From Eledone cirrhosa (lineage: Eukaryota; Mollusca; Cephalopoda; Octopoda; Eledonidae): a stretch of 64,000 bases of DNA. Each line of letters begins with the position of its first letter. The first letter of the stretch is position 1. The notes under the pieces are model-generated. The model saw only the letters and a list, made by a program, of their open reading frames with translations, ran no database searches and was not told the origin of the DNA. The stretch covers positions 64,888,547-64,952,546 of the forward strand of contig OZ024744.1 in assembly GCA_964016885.1 (NCBI GenBank), in the 5' to 3' direction. Positions 42,866-54,119 of this stretch are shown here, one piece after another. A program made the translations under genes and the position numbers.

Positions 42866-43210
42866 TATATAGGTGTCACAACAAAAAGTTCCCAGGCCAT
42901 GCTGTAAAGTGGCCGTGTATGAGTCACAATAAAAAACACCCAGCCCACAATGTAAAGTGGTTGCGTAGGTATGACAATAAAAAACACCAAGCCCAAACTG
43001 TAAAGTGGTGGTGTAGGTATCTCAACAAAAAAACACCCAGTACACACTAAATGTTGATGGCATTAGGAAGGGCATCCAGCCATAGAAACCAAGCCAAAAT
43101 CAGTTCTGTGTAAGCAAAACATGATCCTCCGACCTGGCTTGACACAAATGGGGCAACTCATTTAACTCATATTAGCATGGAAAATGGACATTAAACCGTG
43201 ATGATGATGA
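42866..43210 (+). repeat. ATG-tailed 3'-end repeat, three to four tandem units
   Basis: Tandem units 'cacccagcccacaatgtaaa' with 'gtggttgcgtaggtatgac'-type spacers, then 'gggcatccagccatagaaac', 'tagcatggaaaatggacatt' and (GATGAT)n to 43211. It faces the next element tail to tail across TATA/(ATC)n. Confidence 0.75.
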
Positions 43211-43257
43211 TAATATATATATATATCATCATCATCATCATCTTTATATATATATAT

Positions 43258-43829
43258 CATCATCATCATCATCATCAACGTTTAACGTCCGTGTTCCACG
43301 CTTGCATGGGTTTGGACGGGGGTAGTCCCACTTGAGGCAAGAGTGATTGTCTTGCTCGCATAGGACTGTCTGGCAGGTTTTCTACAGTTGGATGCCCTTC
43401 CTAACACCAACCACATTTACAGTGTGGGTCTGGGAGGTTTTTACCGTGTTGCCTACACGGCCACATTACAGCGTGGACTGTCTGGCAGGTTTTCTACAGT
43501 TGGATGCCCTTCCTAACACCAACCACATTTACAGTGTGGGTCTGGGAGGTTTTTACCGTGTTGCCTACACGGCCACATTACAGCGTGGACTGTGTGTTTT
43601 TTTGTCGTGACACCTACACGATCTCATTTGTTTCGGCCTGGATGGTGTGGCACCAACATAACTTTACATAGAACGGGGTGGCGTGGATAGGTGGGGGTGG
43701 TGGGACGGGGGGGGGGGGGGTATTTTGTTAGAGATGCCTACTGGCTGTAGTAGGTTTTACTATGTATTTAGTTAAGGCGGGTCTTCTCTGTTACTGAGTA
43801 CCGCCAAAGGTCTCGGTCCAGTGACATTT
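43258..43829 (-). mobile_element. Family 3 LINE 3' end with duplicated UTR unit
   Basis: (ATC)n tail complement, UTR with the same two tandem about 113-bp units as copy 3, a G-run, and the last about 20 codons of the ORF, breaking at 'ccagtgacatt' (43829). 'cagtgacatttat' occurs twice at the break (43820 and 43834), a possible short target duplication. Confidence 0.85.
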
Positions 43830-43930
43830 ATAGCAGTGACATTTATATATATATAAATAAATAAATATACTTTGTTTTTGAATTTGTTTTGCAAGATTTC
43901 TTATCTGAAAATGTGTGTTGAAACAGATAT

Positions 43931-44256
43931 TGTTATACTTTGGAAGGGTCATGTTGCCATTAAAAACAGATGCACCTGTTGGTTGATTGGTTCAATAACT
44001 TGATGGTTGTTTATATATTGTCAAAGCACTTTTGTCACTCATTCTGTGACCTCCTCAGTGACTGATTTCTTATTTTGTGTCTCTCCTTTGTTCTATCCTA
44101 TACCATCTTGTTTTCATGTGTTGTGTGGTGTGACACAGATAAATAAACAACCATCCAATTATTGAACCAACCAACCGGAAATTTGTAATAAATTGAAGTG
44201 AAAACCAACTGGCGCATGTGTTTTTATTGGCAGCATGACCCTCCCAAAGTATAACA
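43931..44256. mobile_element. Fold-back MITE with about 50-bp inverted ends
   Basis: Left 'tatactttggaagggtcatg' with following 'ttgccattaaaaaca' matches, as complement, the right end 'gcatgaccctcccaaagtat' and preceding 'tgtttttattggcag'. About 85% over 50 bp. A second inner pair (ttggttgattggttcaataa against attgaaccaaccaacc) extends the fold. 326 bp, non-coding. Confidence 0.8.
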
Positions 44257-44277
44257 ATAAATAAATAAATATATATA

Positions 44278-44600
44278 AATCATCATCATCATTTAACATC
44301 TAACTTCCACGCTAGCATAGCTTAGATGGGTTTGTCCCATTTAGAAGCAAGTTGGGTCAGGTAACCATGCCTCACTCATATAGGACTGTTTCTGGCTGGT
44401 TTTCTACAGCTGGATGCCCTTCCTAACACCAACCACATTTACAGTGTGGACTGGGTGCTTTTTGCCGTGTCTCCTACACAACCACTTTACAGTGTGGACT
44501 GGGTGCTTTTTGCCGTGTCTCCTACACAACCACTTTACAGTGTGGACTGGGTGCTTTTTATTGCGACAGTCTCACATCGCCAGTCTGAAGAGCAGATTGA
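44278..44600 (-). repeat. ATG-tailed 3'-end repeat, about 2.5 tandem units
   Basis: (ATC)4, 'cagctggatgcccttcctaa', then perfect repeats of 'cagtgtggactgggtgcttt' about 57 bases apart. Confidence 0.75.
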
Positions 44601-44847
44601 TAAAGGAGTCGGGTTCATGACTCCTATGGATGACCCTGAACCAATCCTCTGTGAAACGTGTGTAACAGATCGATACACAATAAAAATCTAATACATGTAA
44701 ATGAAACTTCATCGTTTATATATATATAAATATATATCAATCCCTTTGTTGAACCACTACAGGATATAAACACAAAAGCAGATACAAACCTAAACGCAGA
44801 CATGGATACATATACATACAAATATACATGTATGTGTGCATGTGTAT
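44601..44847. other. Unassigned DNA
   Basis: No element recognised; small TA tracts. Confidence 0.45.
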
Positions 44848-44884
<37 letters not shown>

Positions 44885-45220
44885 CCACCACCATTTAATG
44901 TCTATTTTTCCATGCTTGCATGGATTAGATGGGTTGTCACATTATGAGACAGGTCTGGTGAAGTGATCCACATCCTGCTCATATGGATTTCTATCATGGC
45001 TTGGTTTCTACAGCTGGGTAGAACAATGTAGAACATATTAAAATGTGGACTGAATGATTTTTATCAAGGCTCCAAAACAACTATCTAACAGGGTGAATTA
45101 AGTGCTTTTTTCTCATGTCATCAACATGACCATCTTACAAGACCAACTGGGTGTTTTTGCTGTCAGATCAGCATACAGGGTGGAAATAGTGCTTTTTGTT
45201 GTGACAACTTCATTGCGAGA
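44848..45220 (-). repeat. ATG-tailed 3'-end repeat, diverged
   Basis: (ATC)n/(ACC)n 44848-44893, 'tatttttccatgcttgcatg', then diverged tandem units ending near 'ttgttgtgacaacttcatt'. Confidence 0.65.
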
Positions 45221-45439
45221 GATCAGATATTGAGTGCGCCTAGCTTTCATGCTTGTATTCATGAGTTAGGCATGTAGGGTGAGGGTTTGGAGAGGCAGGA
45301 CAAGTAAGCAGGTTAGACGTCAATGAGGTGCATGGGATATTTAGCTGGTGAGAGTGAATGGGGAGGGGTAAAGAGAAGATTGGTGCAGACTAGTGTCCTC
45401 TATATGTTTGTTTTATCTCTGGACACGGGAAGGGGGATT

Positions 45440-46800
45440 TTCTGAACTGCAGCATGACTCCAGAGATCTTGATCCGGTGTCATCTCTTTTGTGAGGTTTA
45501 ATTGGATAAGGTTAGCTTTTATCACTTCATCTCAAACTTTCCTAGGTCTTCCTTCCTCTTCCATAGTTTCCATTGACTTTGAGCACCCTGCACTTTTATA
45601 TGCAGCTGTCATCTTCCATACGCATCACATATTCTACCTCTCTAATGTGAAGTTTTTTGCTCAGTCTATTGATGCTTTGTTCATGCACATTACTATTACA
45701 CATCCATCAGAGCATGTAATCTTCATTTCTTTCCAATCTTCGTAGGTTCTGCACAAAGTGCCCTGGTCTCACTTCCATGCAACATTGCTCTCCATACACA
45801 CATCATATAATCTGCCTTTCACTTTGAGGGAAAAATCATTTGTGGTTAGCAGTGGTAGTATCTCCCTGAACTTTTTCCATCCAGTTCTCACTCAGGCTCC
45901 TGTACTTTCAGAACACCTACTGCCATTGCTAATTTGGTCACCCAGGTAAATTCCTCACTATAATCATTATTAATTCTAACCTTTCTGACTGCTCCTCTGT
46001 ACAATGCTTGTAACACCTTCACAAACCATTCATCTACCCTCAGTTATCTAAGAGCCCACCAGATTATGGAATGGGGGACTCTATGAAATACTTTTTCCAG
46101 GTCAACAAATGCCAAGTAGAGGGGCTTACTTTTAGTTAAGTACTTCTCTGTCAGTTGCCTTACAAGGAAGAGGGCATCTGTGGTACTTTTACCTGGCACA
46201 AATCCGAACTGCATCTCATCTAGGTTAATTCGATCCCTAATCAGTTTGACAGTGACTCTTTCTGCAACGTTCATGACCTGGTCCACCAGTTTGATGCCTC
46301 AGTAGTTTCCTCTGTCTAGAGTATCCCTTTTGCCCTTGTAGCAAAAATGCTACTGTTATGCCAGTCATTGGGTATGGCACCATTTTGTATAACTTGGTTT
46401 ACAATTTGGATGGTTATAGTGTGTGCTACCATCCTAGATGCTTTAAACATTTTAGCAACTATTCCTGATGGCCCAGCTGCATTGCCTGTATTAATGTCCT
46501 TAATTGCCTTACTTACTATACTGCTGCTGACTTGTAGAACGGGACCCTCTGTAGGGTCCACTTAGGGCAGGCTATCTTCCTCACACAGATTCTCCTCATT
46601 CACCAGTCTCTCATAATGACACTTCCATGCTGCCTTCTTTGTGGTTTCAATAAGGGCAAGTGCACCATTGTCATCTCAGTTACACGTCTCCCCAACAACA
46701 TAACTCTTTCTCCTGACACACTCCCCCATGATCCTGAACACCTTATGTCTTTGGTCCTCATGTTGCATAACATGCATAAGCTTTTTACTTTCTTATATAT
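45440..46800 (-). pseudogene. Family 3 LINE relic with YADD region deleted
   Basis: Right to left: MQHEDQRHKVFRIMGECVRR, AAWKCHYERLVNEENL, AIKDINTGNAAGPSGIVAKM, QIVNQVIQNGAIPNDW, then MDQVMNVAERVTVKLIRDRI and AFVDLEKVFHRVPHSIIWWA. The break at about 45955 jumps from before motif B to after motif E, removing about 500 bases including YADD and the PHD finger. The C-terminal part continues to about 45440. Several frameshifts. Confidence 0.8.
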
Positions 46801-47100
46801 ATATATATATTTATTATCACCATTCTCGTCCATTATTTGCTCCCTTGCGAGGGGTGAAAGCTTTGCCAAGTCAGTGCCAATTGTTCCTATGCCACTCTCA
46901 CCCTTGTAATGCCCATATACTTAGCAATCTCATGTCTTCACCTTAACCTCTGTCTTCCTAGACTATTTGAACCATTCCCCACTAAGTCCTCATTCTGTAC
47001 ATATCCTTGTCGATCTGTAGTCATTTATTCATGCCACATGCTCTACTTACTTTCATTTTCTCCTCTTAATACCTTTCATAGATCCTTATATTTTTTTGTT
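46801..47100. other. Unassigned DNA
   Basis: TA tract at 46796-46812. The remainder, pyrimidine-rich on plus, may be further diverged LINE sequence. Confidence 0.4.
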
Positions 47101-47104
47101 TTCT

Positions 47105-47510
47105 GATCCATTGACAAGTTTTTTCAGTAATTCCTAATATGCATCTTTCCATATTTCTTTGTGTTATTCCAAGCCTCTGTTCCATATTTTTAATTATAAA
47201 CTATGTATCTATTCCAGATGTCATCGCTGGAATGATACACTGGTATCAAACACTCTGTACTTTAAGCATAGTGGCATCTTACTCTTCATGTCATTTCATC
47301 TACCAAAATAACATCATCTATCTTGGATTCACCATTTTACTTCCTCTACATAACTGTATTCCATGTTTACCAAATATATTTGCCAGTTGTTGTTATAGTC
47401 TCATAGTTGAATTTTATGACTTTGCTTACTGCATGGCTATTGAACATGACTTGTGTTTTCTTTATATTTATTTTTAGTTCCATCTTGTATTCACTGTTAA
47501 GTTTATTTAA
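47105..47510 (-). pseudogene. RTE-like LINE relic, motif D to thumb
   Basis: Minus strand reads KINIKKTQVMFNSHAVSKVI, then FNYETITTTGKYIW, and later KYGTEAW and TKK. This has the layout INLKKTKVMFN...YLG...YGAETW...TKK of RTE-type reverse transcriptases and differs from both families above. Confidence 0.55.
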
Positions 47511-47524
47511 CATTATTTCGGAAT

Positions 47525-47646
47525 AATTCTGAGTTCAAATACCTCTGAAGTTAGCTTTGCCTTTCATCCTTACAGGGTTGATAAAATAAAGCACCAGTAA
47601 TGCACTGGGGTAATTGCTGGCCTTGTACCAAAAGTAGAAACAATTA
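47525..47646 (+). mobile_element. SINE-A, 5'-truncated at B box
   Basis: 'ctgagttcaaatacctctg', 'cctttcatccttacaggg', tail 'gtagaaacaattattta'. Confidence 0.82.
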
Positions 47647-47827
47647 TTTATATTGATCAGAGAAAACATTAAACTTATATACAAATTGTTAAGAGAATTT
47701 ATTGCCAGGGTACATCATCATTAAGATTTCATGCTAGAAATGAAAAGATTGTATATATACATATAATAATATATATATACTATATAGGTTATATTTATAT
47801 CACATATATAATATATATATGTGTGTG

Positions 47828-48190
47828 AAGGTGCATGACTTAGTGGTTAGGGCTTTGTACCTGCAATTGTGAGGTTATGAGTTTGATTCCTAGACCGGAT
47901 GATGTGTTGTGTCTTTGAGCAAGACACTTTATTTCACTTTGCTCCAGTTTACTCAGCTGTAGAAATGAGTTGTGGCATCACTGGTGCCAAGCTGTATCAG
48001 CTATAGTATTTCCCATGGACAACATCGGTGGCGTGGAGAGGGGAGGTTGTTATACATGGGTGACTGCTGGTCTTCTACAAACAACCTTGCCCAGACTTGT
48101 GCTTCAGAAGGGAAATTTCTAGGTGCAAATCCCTTGGTCATTTGTGACTGGAGGGCGTCTTTACCCTTTTTACCCATAGTGATATATATA
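47828..48190 (+). mobile_element. SINE-C: SINE-B-type tRNA head joined to a different body
   Basis: Head 'gacttagtggttagggc' (A box) and 'gaggttatgagtttgattcc' (B box), continuing like SINE-B to 'agctgtagaaatgag'. It then switches to 'ttgtggcatcactggtgcc' and 'tggtcttctacaaacaacct', absent from SINE-B copies here. It ends by 48190, directly before a LINE. Confidence 0.7.
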
Positions 48191-48208
48191 TTTATAGAAC
48201 TTGATCAT

Positions 48209-50601
48209 AACTTGATCACCTACAGATCAGGGGAACATACCAGCCAGGTAGATTATATCCTTACCAGAAGACGTGACAGAGTGACTGTTGTAAACACTAA
48301 ATCCCTCCCCCATGAAGAATGCATCTCCCAACATAGACTGATAATTAGCGACCTAATAGTCAGGACGAGACGTACTAGACAACAGAAGAGGACTATCCTC
48401 AGGAGAAAAATATGGAAGCTAAAGGACCCCACAGCCAAAAATAAATTTCAAAGCATATTACTTGATGCTTTCGACAGTAAGGAAGAGCAATTAGAGTCGT
48501 ACAAGGTAGAGGAACAGTGGGAATTCCTGAAAGCAAACCTGCTGACGGCGGCAGACGAAGTCTGTGGCTGGAGCAGGCCTGTAGGCAGGAGGAGAGTAAC
48601 ATGGTGGTGGAACAGTAAGGTGGAGGGGTCAATTAAGGCCAAAAAGCAGGCTTGGAAAGTATGGCGGGATGGGGGAAGCAGAGAAGACTATCAAGTGGCC
48701 AGGAGGGAAGCTAGGAGACAAGTGTACTTCGCAAGAAGGGAAGCAGAGGAAAGAAAGTTCAAGCATGTTCTACAACGCGAGGACCAAAAACGTGAGGTGT
48801 TCAGGATTGCTAGGCAATGTGTCAAGGAAAACAGTGATATTGTCAGGGAGAAGTGTGTACTTAATGATGATGGCTTGCCATCACCGACGCTGATAAGAAG
48901 GTAGCTTGGAGGTGTCACTATGAAAGGCTACTAAATGAGGAGAATAAATGGGAGAAAGACAGTCTCCCCCACATCGACCCAATAGAGGGACCAGCAGTGT
49001 TAGTCGAGGGTAGTATCATAAGTAAGGCAATCAAAGATATGAAGACAGGTAAGGCGGCTGGTCCTTCGGAAATAGTTGCTGAGATGCTGAAGGCATCTGG
49101 TACGGTGGGACACACCATGGTCACCCGGATAGTCAACCAAGTCATACAGAATGGGGTTGTTCCGAAGGACTGGCGTAGCAGCATCATCGTTAACTGTTAT
49201 AAGGGTAAAGGAGATGCCCTAGATAGGAGTAACTATAGAGGCATTAAATTAATCGACCAGGTCATGAAGGTCACGGAAAAAGTAATAGCGCAACTAATCA
49301 GAGAGCGAATTGATCTAGATGAAATGCAGTTGGGGTTTGTGTCAGGAAAAAGTACCACAGACGCTCTTTTCATTGTACGACAACTACAGGAGAAGTACCT
49401 AGCTAAAAGTAAACCCCTATACTTAGCTTTTGTTGACTTGGAGAAAGCCTTTGACAGAGTCCCCCGCTCCATTATCTGGTGGGCTCTTAGAAAACTAGGT
49501 GTTGATGAATGGCTTGTGAGAGCTATACAAGCCATGTATAAAGAAACAGTCAGCAAGGTTAGAATTAACAACGAATATAGTGAAGAGTTTAGTGTAAAAG
49601 TTGGTGTTCATCAGGGCTCTGTTCTTAGCCCCCTACTATTTATTATTGCCCTCCAGGCTATAACAGTGGAGTTCAAGACCGGCTGCCCATGGGAACTCCT
49701 ATACGCAGATGATCTAACGCTCATAGCTGAATCAATGGCTGAGCTAGAGAAGAAATTCCAAACATGGAAGCACGGCCTAGAATCAAAAGGCCTTAAAATT
49801 AACCTGGCTAAGACTAAAGTTCTAGTTTGTAAGAAAGAAAATAAGGCGGTGGTCCCCTCCGGGAAGTGGCCATGCTCAGTGTGTAGGAAAGGCGTAGGTA
49901 GAAACTCCATTTTGTGTCCCAAATGCAAAGTTTGGGTGCATAAAAGATGTAGTGGGATCACAGGTAAGCTAACTAAGAACATAGATTTTACATGTGGCCG
50001 GTGTTCTGGGGCAATAAGTAGCAGCAAGTGCCCACAAAAAATACTAGCTCTTTCAACTGCGCAGAGGGTTCTATAGAAATAGTGGACAGCTAGAGTCAGA
50101 ACTGGGTGGAAAAAGTTCAGAGAGCTTATACCTCTACTAGCCGCTAAAGTGTTCTCCCTAAAAATGAAAGGCAGGCTGTATGATGCCTGCATACGAACAG
50201 CAATGTTGCATGGCAGTGAGACCTGGGCATTGTGTGCAGAGGATATACGCAGACTAGAGAGAAACGAAGCTTGCATGCTCCGCTGGATGTGTAATAGTAA
50301 TATACGTGAACGGCAAAGCATAAACGAACTAAGGAAAAAATTAGAAATAAGAGGGATCAGATGTTGTTTACTCGAGAGAAGGCTACGTTGGTATGGTCAC
50401 GTGATGCGCATGAAGGACGATAGCTGTATAACAAAGTGCAGGGCAATAAAGATAGACAGTAGCCACGGAATAGGCAGACCCAGAAAAACCTGGGACGAGC
50501 TGATAAATTCCGACCTCACACACTTACACCTCTCCAAGACAATGTCACTGGACCGAGACCTTTGGCGGTACTCAGTAATAGAGAAGACCCGCCTTACCTA
50601 A
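48209..50601 (+). pseudogene. RTE-like ORF with PHD finger (frameshifted)
   Basis: Same protein as at 35477 from residue about 190 onward. Breaks: a 4-nt deletion near 48873 (ggcatactt to ggctt), a 2-nt A insertion near 50036 after KCPQ, and a 59-nt deletion at about 50090 between AGC repeats that removes motif E (FRYLGDKI). The palm is intact: VDLEKAFDRV, HQGSVLSPLL, WELLYADDLTLI. The PHD finger is intact (CSVCRKG, CPKCKVWVHKRC, CGRC). It ends VIEKTRLT at 50601. The frame from 47972 upstream of 48209 is fortuitous. Confidence 0.87.
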
Positions 50602-50863
50602 ATACAAAGTAAAACCTACTACAGTCAGTAGGCATCTCTAACAAAATACACCCCCGTCCCACCACCCCCACCCCATCCACACCGCCCCTTTCAATGTAAA
50701 GTTATGTTGGTGCCACAAAATCCAGGCCGAAACAAATGAGATCGCGTAGGTGTCACGTCAAAAAAACACACAGTTCACGCTGTAATGTGGCCGTGTAGGC
50801 AACACGGTAAAAACCTCCCAGCCCCACACTGTAAATGTGGTTGGTGTTAGGAAGGGCATCCAG
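48209..50863 (+). mobile_element. Family 3 LINE copy 5, 5'- and 3'-truncated
   Basis: Begins inside the endonuclease (LITYRSGEHTSQVDYIL), carries the rest of the ORF and about 280 bases of UTR, and stops within 'gggcatccagc' at 50863, where the inverted copy begins. It retains Trp (TGG) where copy 3 has a stop. Its low divergence from copies 3 and 4 suggests a recent common source. Confidence 0.88.
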
Positions 50864-53800
50864 CCGCCAAAGGTCTCGGTCCAGTGACATTGTCTTGGAG
50901 AGGTGTAAGCGTGTGAGGTCGGAATTTATCAGCTCGTCCCATGTTTTTCTGGGTCTGCCTACTCCGTGGCTACCGTCTATCTTTATTGCCCTGCACTTTG
51001 TTATACAGCTGTCGTCTTTCATGCGCATCACGTGACCGTACCAACGTAGCCTTCTCTCGAGTAAACAACATCGGATCCCTCTTATTTCTAATTTTTTCCT
51101 TAGTTCGTTTATGCTTTGCCGTTCACGTATATTACTATTACACATCCAGCGGAGCATGCAAGCTTCGTTCCTCTCTAATCTGCGTATATCCTCTGCACAC
51201 AATGCCCAGGTCTCACTGCCATGCAGCATTGCTGTTCATATGCAGGCATCGTATAACCTGCCTTTCATTTTTAGGGAGAACCCTCTAGCGGCTAATAGTG
51301 GTATAAGCTCTCTGAACTTTTTCCATCCAGTTCTGACTCTAGCTACTGTACTTTCAGAGCACCCTCCCCCACTGCTGATTTTGTCACCCAGGTAACGGAA
51401 GCTGTCCACTATTTCTATAGAACCCTCTGCGCAGTTGAAGGAGCTAGTATTTTGTGGGCACTTGCTGCTACTTATTGCACCAGAGCACCGGCCACATGTA
51501 AAATCTATGTTCTTAGTTAGCTTACCTGTGATCCCACTACATCTTTTATGCACCCATACTTTGCATTTGGGACATAAAATGGAGTTTCTTCACACTGAGC
51601 ATGGCCATTTCCCAGATGGGACTGCCGCCTTATTTTCTTTCCTACAAACTAGAACTTTAGTCTTAGCCAGGTTAATTTTAAGGCCTTTTGATTCTAGGCC
51701 GTGCTTCCATGTTTGGAATTTCTTCTCTAGTTCGGTCATTGATTCAGCTATGAGCATTAGATCATCTGCGTATAGGAGTTCCCATGGGCAACCGGTCTTG
51801 AACTCCTCTGTTATAGCCTGAAGGGCAATAATAAATAGTAGGGGGCTAAGAACAGAGCCCTGATGGACACCAACTTTTACGCTAAACTCTTCACTATATT
51901 CGTTGTTAATTCTAACCTTACTGACTGTTTCTTTATACATGGCTTGTATAGCTCTCACAAGTCATTCGTCAACACCTAGTTTTCTAAGAGACCACCAGAT
52001 AATGGAACGGGGGACTCTGTCGAAGGCTTTCTCCAAGTCGACGAAAGCTAAGTATAGGGGTTTACTTTTAGCTAGGTACTTCTCCTGTAGTTGTCGTACA
52101 ATGAAAAGAGCGTCTGTGGTACTTTTGCCTGACACAAACCCAAACTGCATTTCATCTAGATCAATTCTCTCTCTGATTAGTTGCGCTATTACTTTTTCCG
52201 TGACCTTCATGACCTGGTCGATTAATTTAATGCCTCTATAGTTACTCCTATCTAGGGCATCTCCTTTTCCCTTATAGCAGTTAACGATGATGCTGCTACG
52301 CCAGTCCTTCGGAACAACCCCATTCTGTACGACTTGGTTAACTATCCGGGTGACCATGGTGTGTCCCACCGAACCAGATGCCTTCAGCATCTCAGCAACT
52401 ATTTCCGAAGGACCAGCCGCCTTACCCGTCTTCATATCTTTGATTGCCTTGCTTATTGTACTACCCTGGACTAACACTGCTAGTCCCTCTATTGGGTCGA
52501 TGTGGGGAAGACTGTCTTTCTCCCATTTGTTCTCCTCATTTAGAAGCCTTTCGTAGTGACACTTCCAAGCTACCTTCTTATCAGCGTCGGTGATGGCAAG
52601 TATGCCATCATCGTTAAGTACACACTTCTCCCCGACAATATCACGGTTTTCCTTGACACATTGCCTGGCAATCTTGAACACCTCACGTTTTTGGTCCTCG
52701 CGTTGTAGAACATGCTTGAACTTTCTTTCCTCTGCTTCCCTTCTTGCGAAGTACACTTGTCTCCTAGCTTCCCTCCTGGCCACTTGATAGTCTTCTCTAC
52801 TTCCCCCATCCCGCCATGCTTTCCAAGCCTGCTTTTTGGCCTTAATTGACTCCTCCACCTTACTGTTCCACCACCATGTTACTCTCCTCCTACCTACAGG
52901 CCTGCTCCAGCCACAGACTTCGTCTGCCGCCGTCAGCAGGTTTGCTCTCAGGAATTCCCACTGTTCCTCTATATTATACGACTCTAATTGCTCTTCCTTA
53001 CTGTCGAAAGCGTCAAGTAATATGCTTTGAAATTTATTTCTGGCTATGGGGTCCTTTAGCTTCCATATTTTTCTCCTGAGGATAGTCCTCTTCCGCTGTC
53101 TAGTACGTCTCGTCCTGACTATGAGGTCGCTAATTATCAGTCTATGTTGGGAGGTGAATTCTTCATGGGGGAGGGATTTAGTGTTAACAACAGACACTCT
53201 GTCACGTCTTCTGGTAAGGATATAATCTACCTGGCTTGTGTGTTCCCCCGATCTATAGGTGATCAAGTGATTGTCTCGTTTTTTGAAGTTAGTGTTACAG
53301 ATAGTTAAGTTATTTGCGTCGCAGAATTCCAGGATTCTGGAGCCTTCCTCATTTCTAGTACCGAACCCATAGCCTCCATGGATTCCGTCATAGCCGTCAC
53401 AATGTTGTCCAACGTGACCATTTAGGTCGCCTGCAATAACTATATAGTCACTGTCGGTTATTTGGGAGGTAGCGAGCATCAGTGTCTCGTAGAATCTGTC
53501 TTTTATAGCGCCGGGCAGTCCGGATTGTGGTGCGTACGCAGATATTACTGTCACCGTAGTTTTATTGAGGACAAGTCTTATTTTAATTATTCTGTCGTTC
53601 ACTCTATTTACGTCTATTATCTTATCTGCCCACTTTTCTGCTACCATGATTCCTACCCCACCCAACCCATTGTCATTTCCCACCCAGAAAAGCTTATAGC
53701 ATCGTTTTTTACCCACGATGAATCTAGCCGACCCTCCCCTCCACCTGGTCTCTTGAATACAACAAACATCGACCTCCTTACGTTCAAGCATTTCTACAAC

Positions 53801-54058
53801 CTCTTTAGAGCGACCCTTTAAGGTGCCTACATTCATGGTACCAACTCTGAAGTTTTGGATTGCGTTTGGAGGGTGGGAGCGGTGGGGCGGGGATGGGGGG
53901 GGGGGGGATTGGGTTATGTTAGCCATCCTGGGCCGAAACAAGGAGGAGTGCTTGCATTCTCGTCCACGAGGTGAATTTGGCTTTATCTTTGGCATTGTCG
54001 CTGAGCGTCCACATTTTTCTCTCTTCAACTCTCCAGAATTCCGTAGTCCATCCATCAT
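50864..54058 (-). pseudogene. RTE-like ORF with PHD finger (one frame, three stops)
   Basis: First ATG at 54058. A single frame runs through endonuclease (MNVGTLKG, QETRW, GDLNGHVG, SQVDYIL), reverse transcriptase and C-terminus. Stops: TGA at 51962 (Trp codon in the other copies), TGA at 51590 created with a 15-nt in-frame deletion that removes the second half of CSVCRKGVG (so the PHD finger is broken), and TGA at 51236 (CGA Arg in copy 3). The open frame to 50753 beyond DLWR is translated antisense UTR of copy 5 and not part of the protein. Confidence 0.88.
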
Positions 54059-54073
54059 ATCGAAAAGCAACCA
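50864..54073 (-). mobile_element. Family 3 LINE copy 4, 3'-truncated, inverted against copy 5
   Basis: Full 5' part from 'tggttgcttttcgatatgat' (54073) to the codons for DRDLWR (50864). It then meets the UTR of copy 5 in opposite orientation. The last about 11 codons, UTR and tail are missing. Confidence 0.9.
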
Positions 54074-54119
54074 ATATATATATATAGTGGAGCCATGGTG
54101 GCATACTTTTGGATGGAAA

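Noticed and set aside
47972..48904. A 310-codon ORF as one gene
   Set aside because: The part before 48209 is SINE-C and AT spacer; only the remainder is LINE protein, and it then frameshifts.
50753..51229. A LINE protein variant with a novel C-terminus after DRDLWR
   Set aside because: The extra residues are antisense UTR of the neighbouring inverted copy, read through the junction.
48209..54073. Twin-priming inversion of a single LINE
   Set aside because: Both arms cover the same 2.4 kb; twin priming would split one element without duplicating it.
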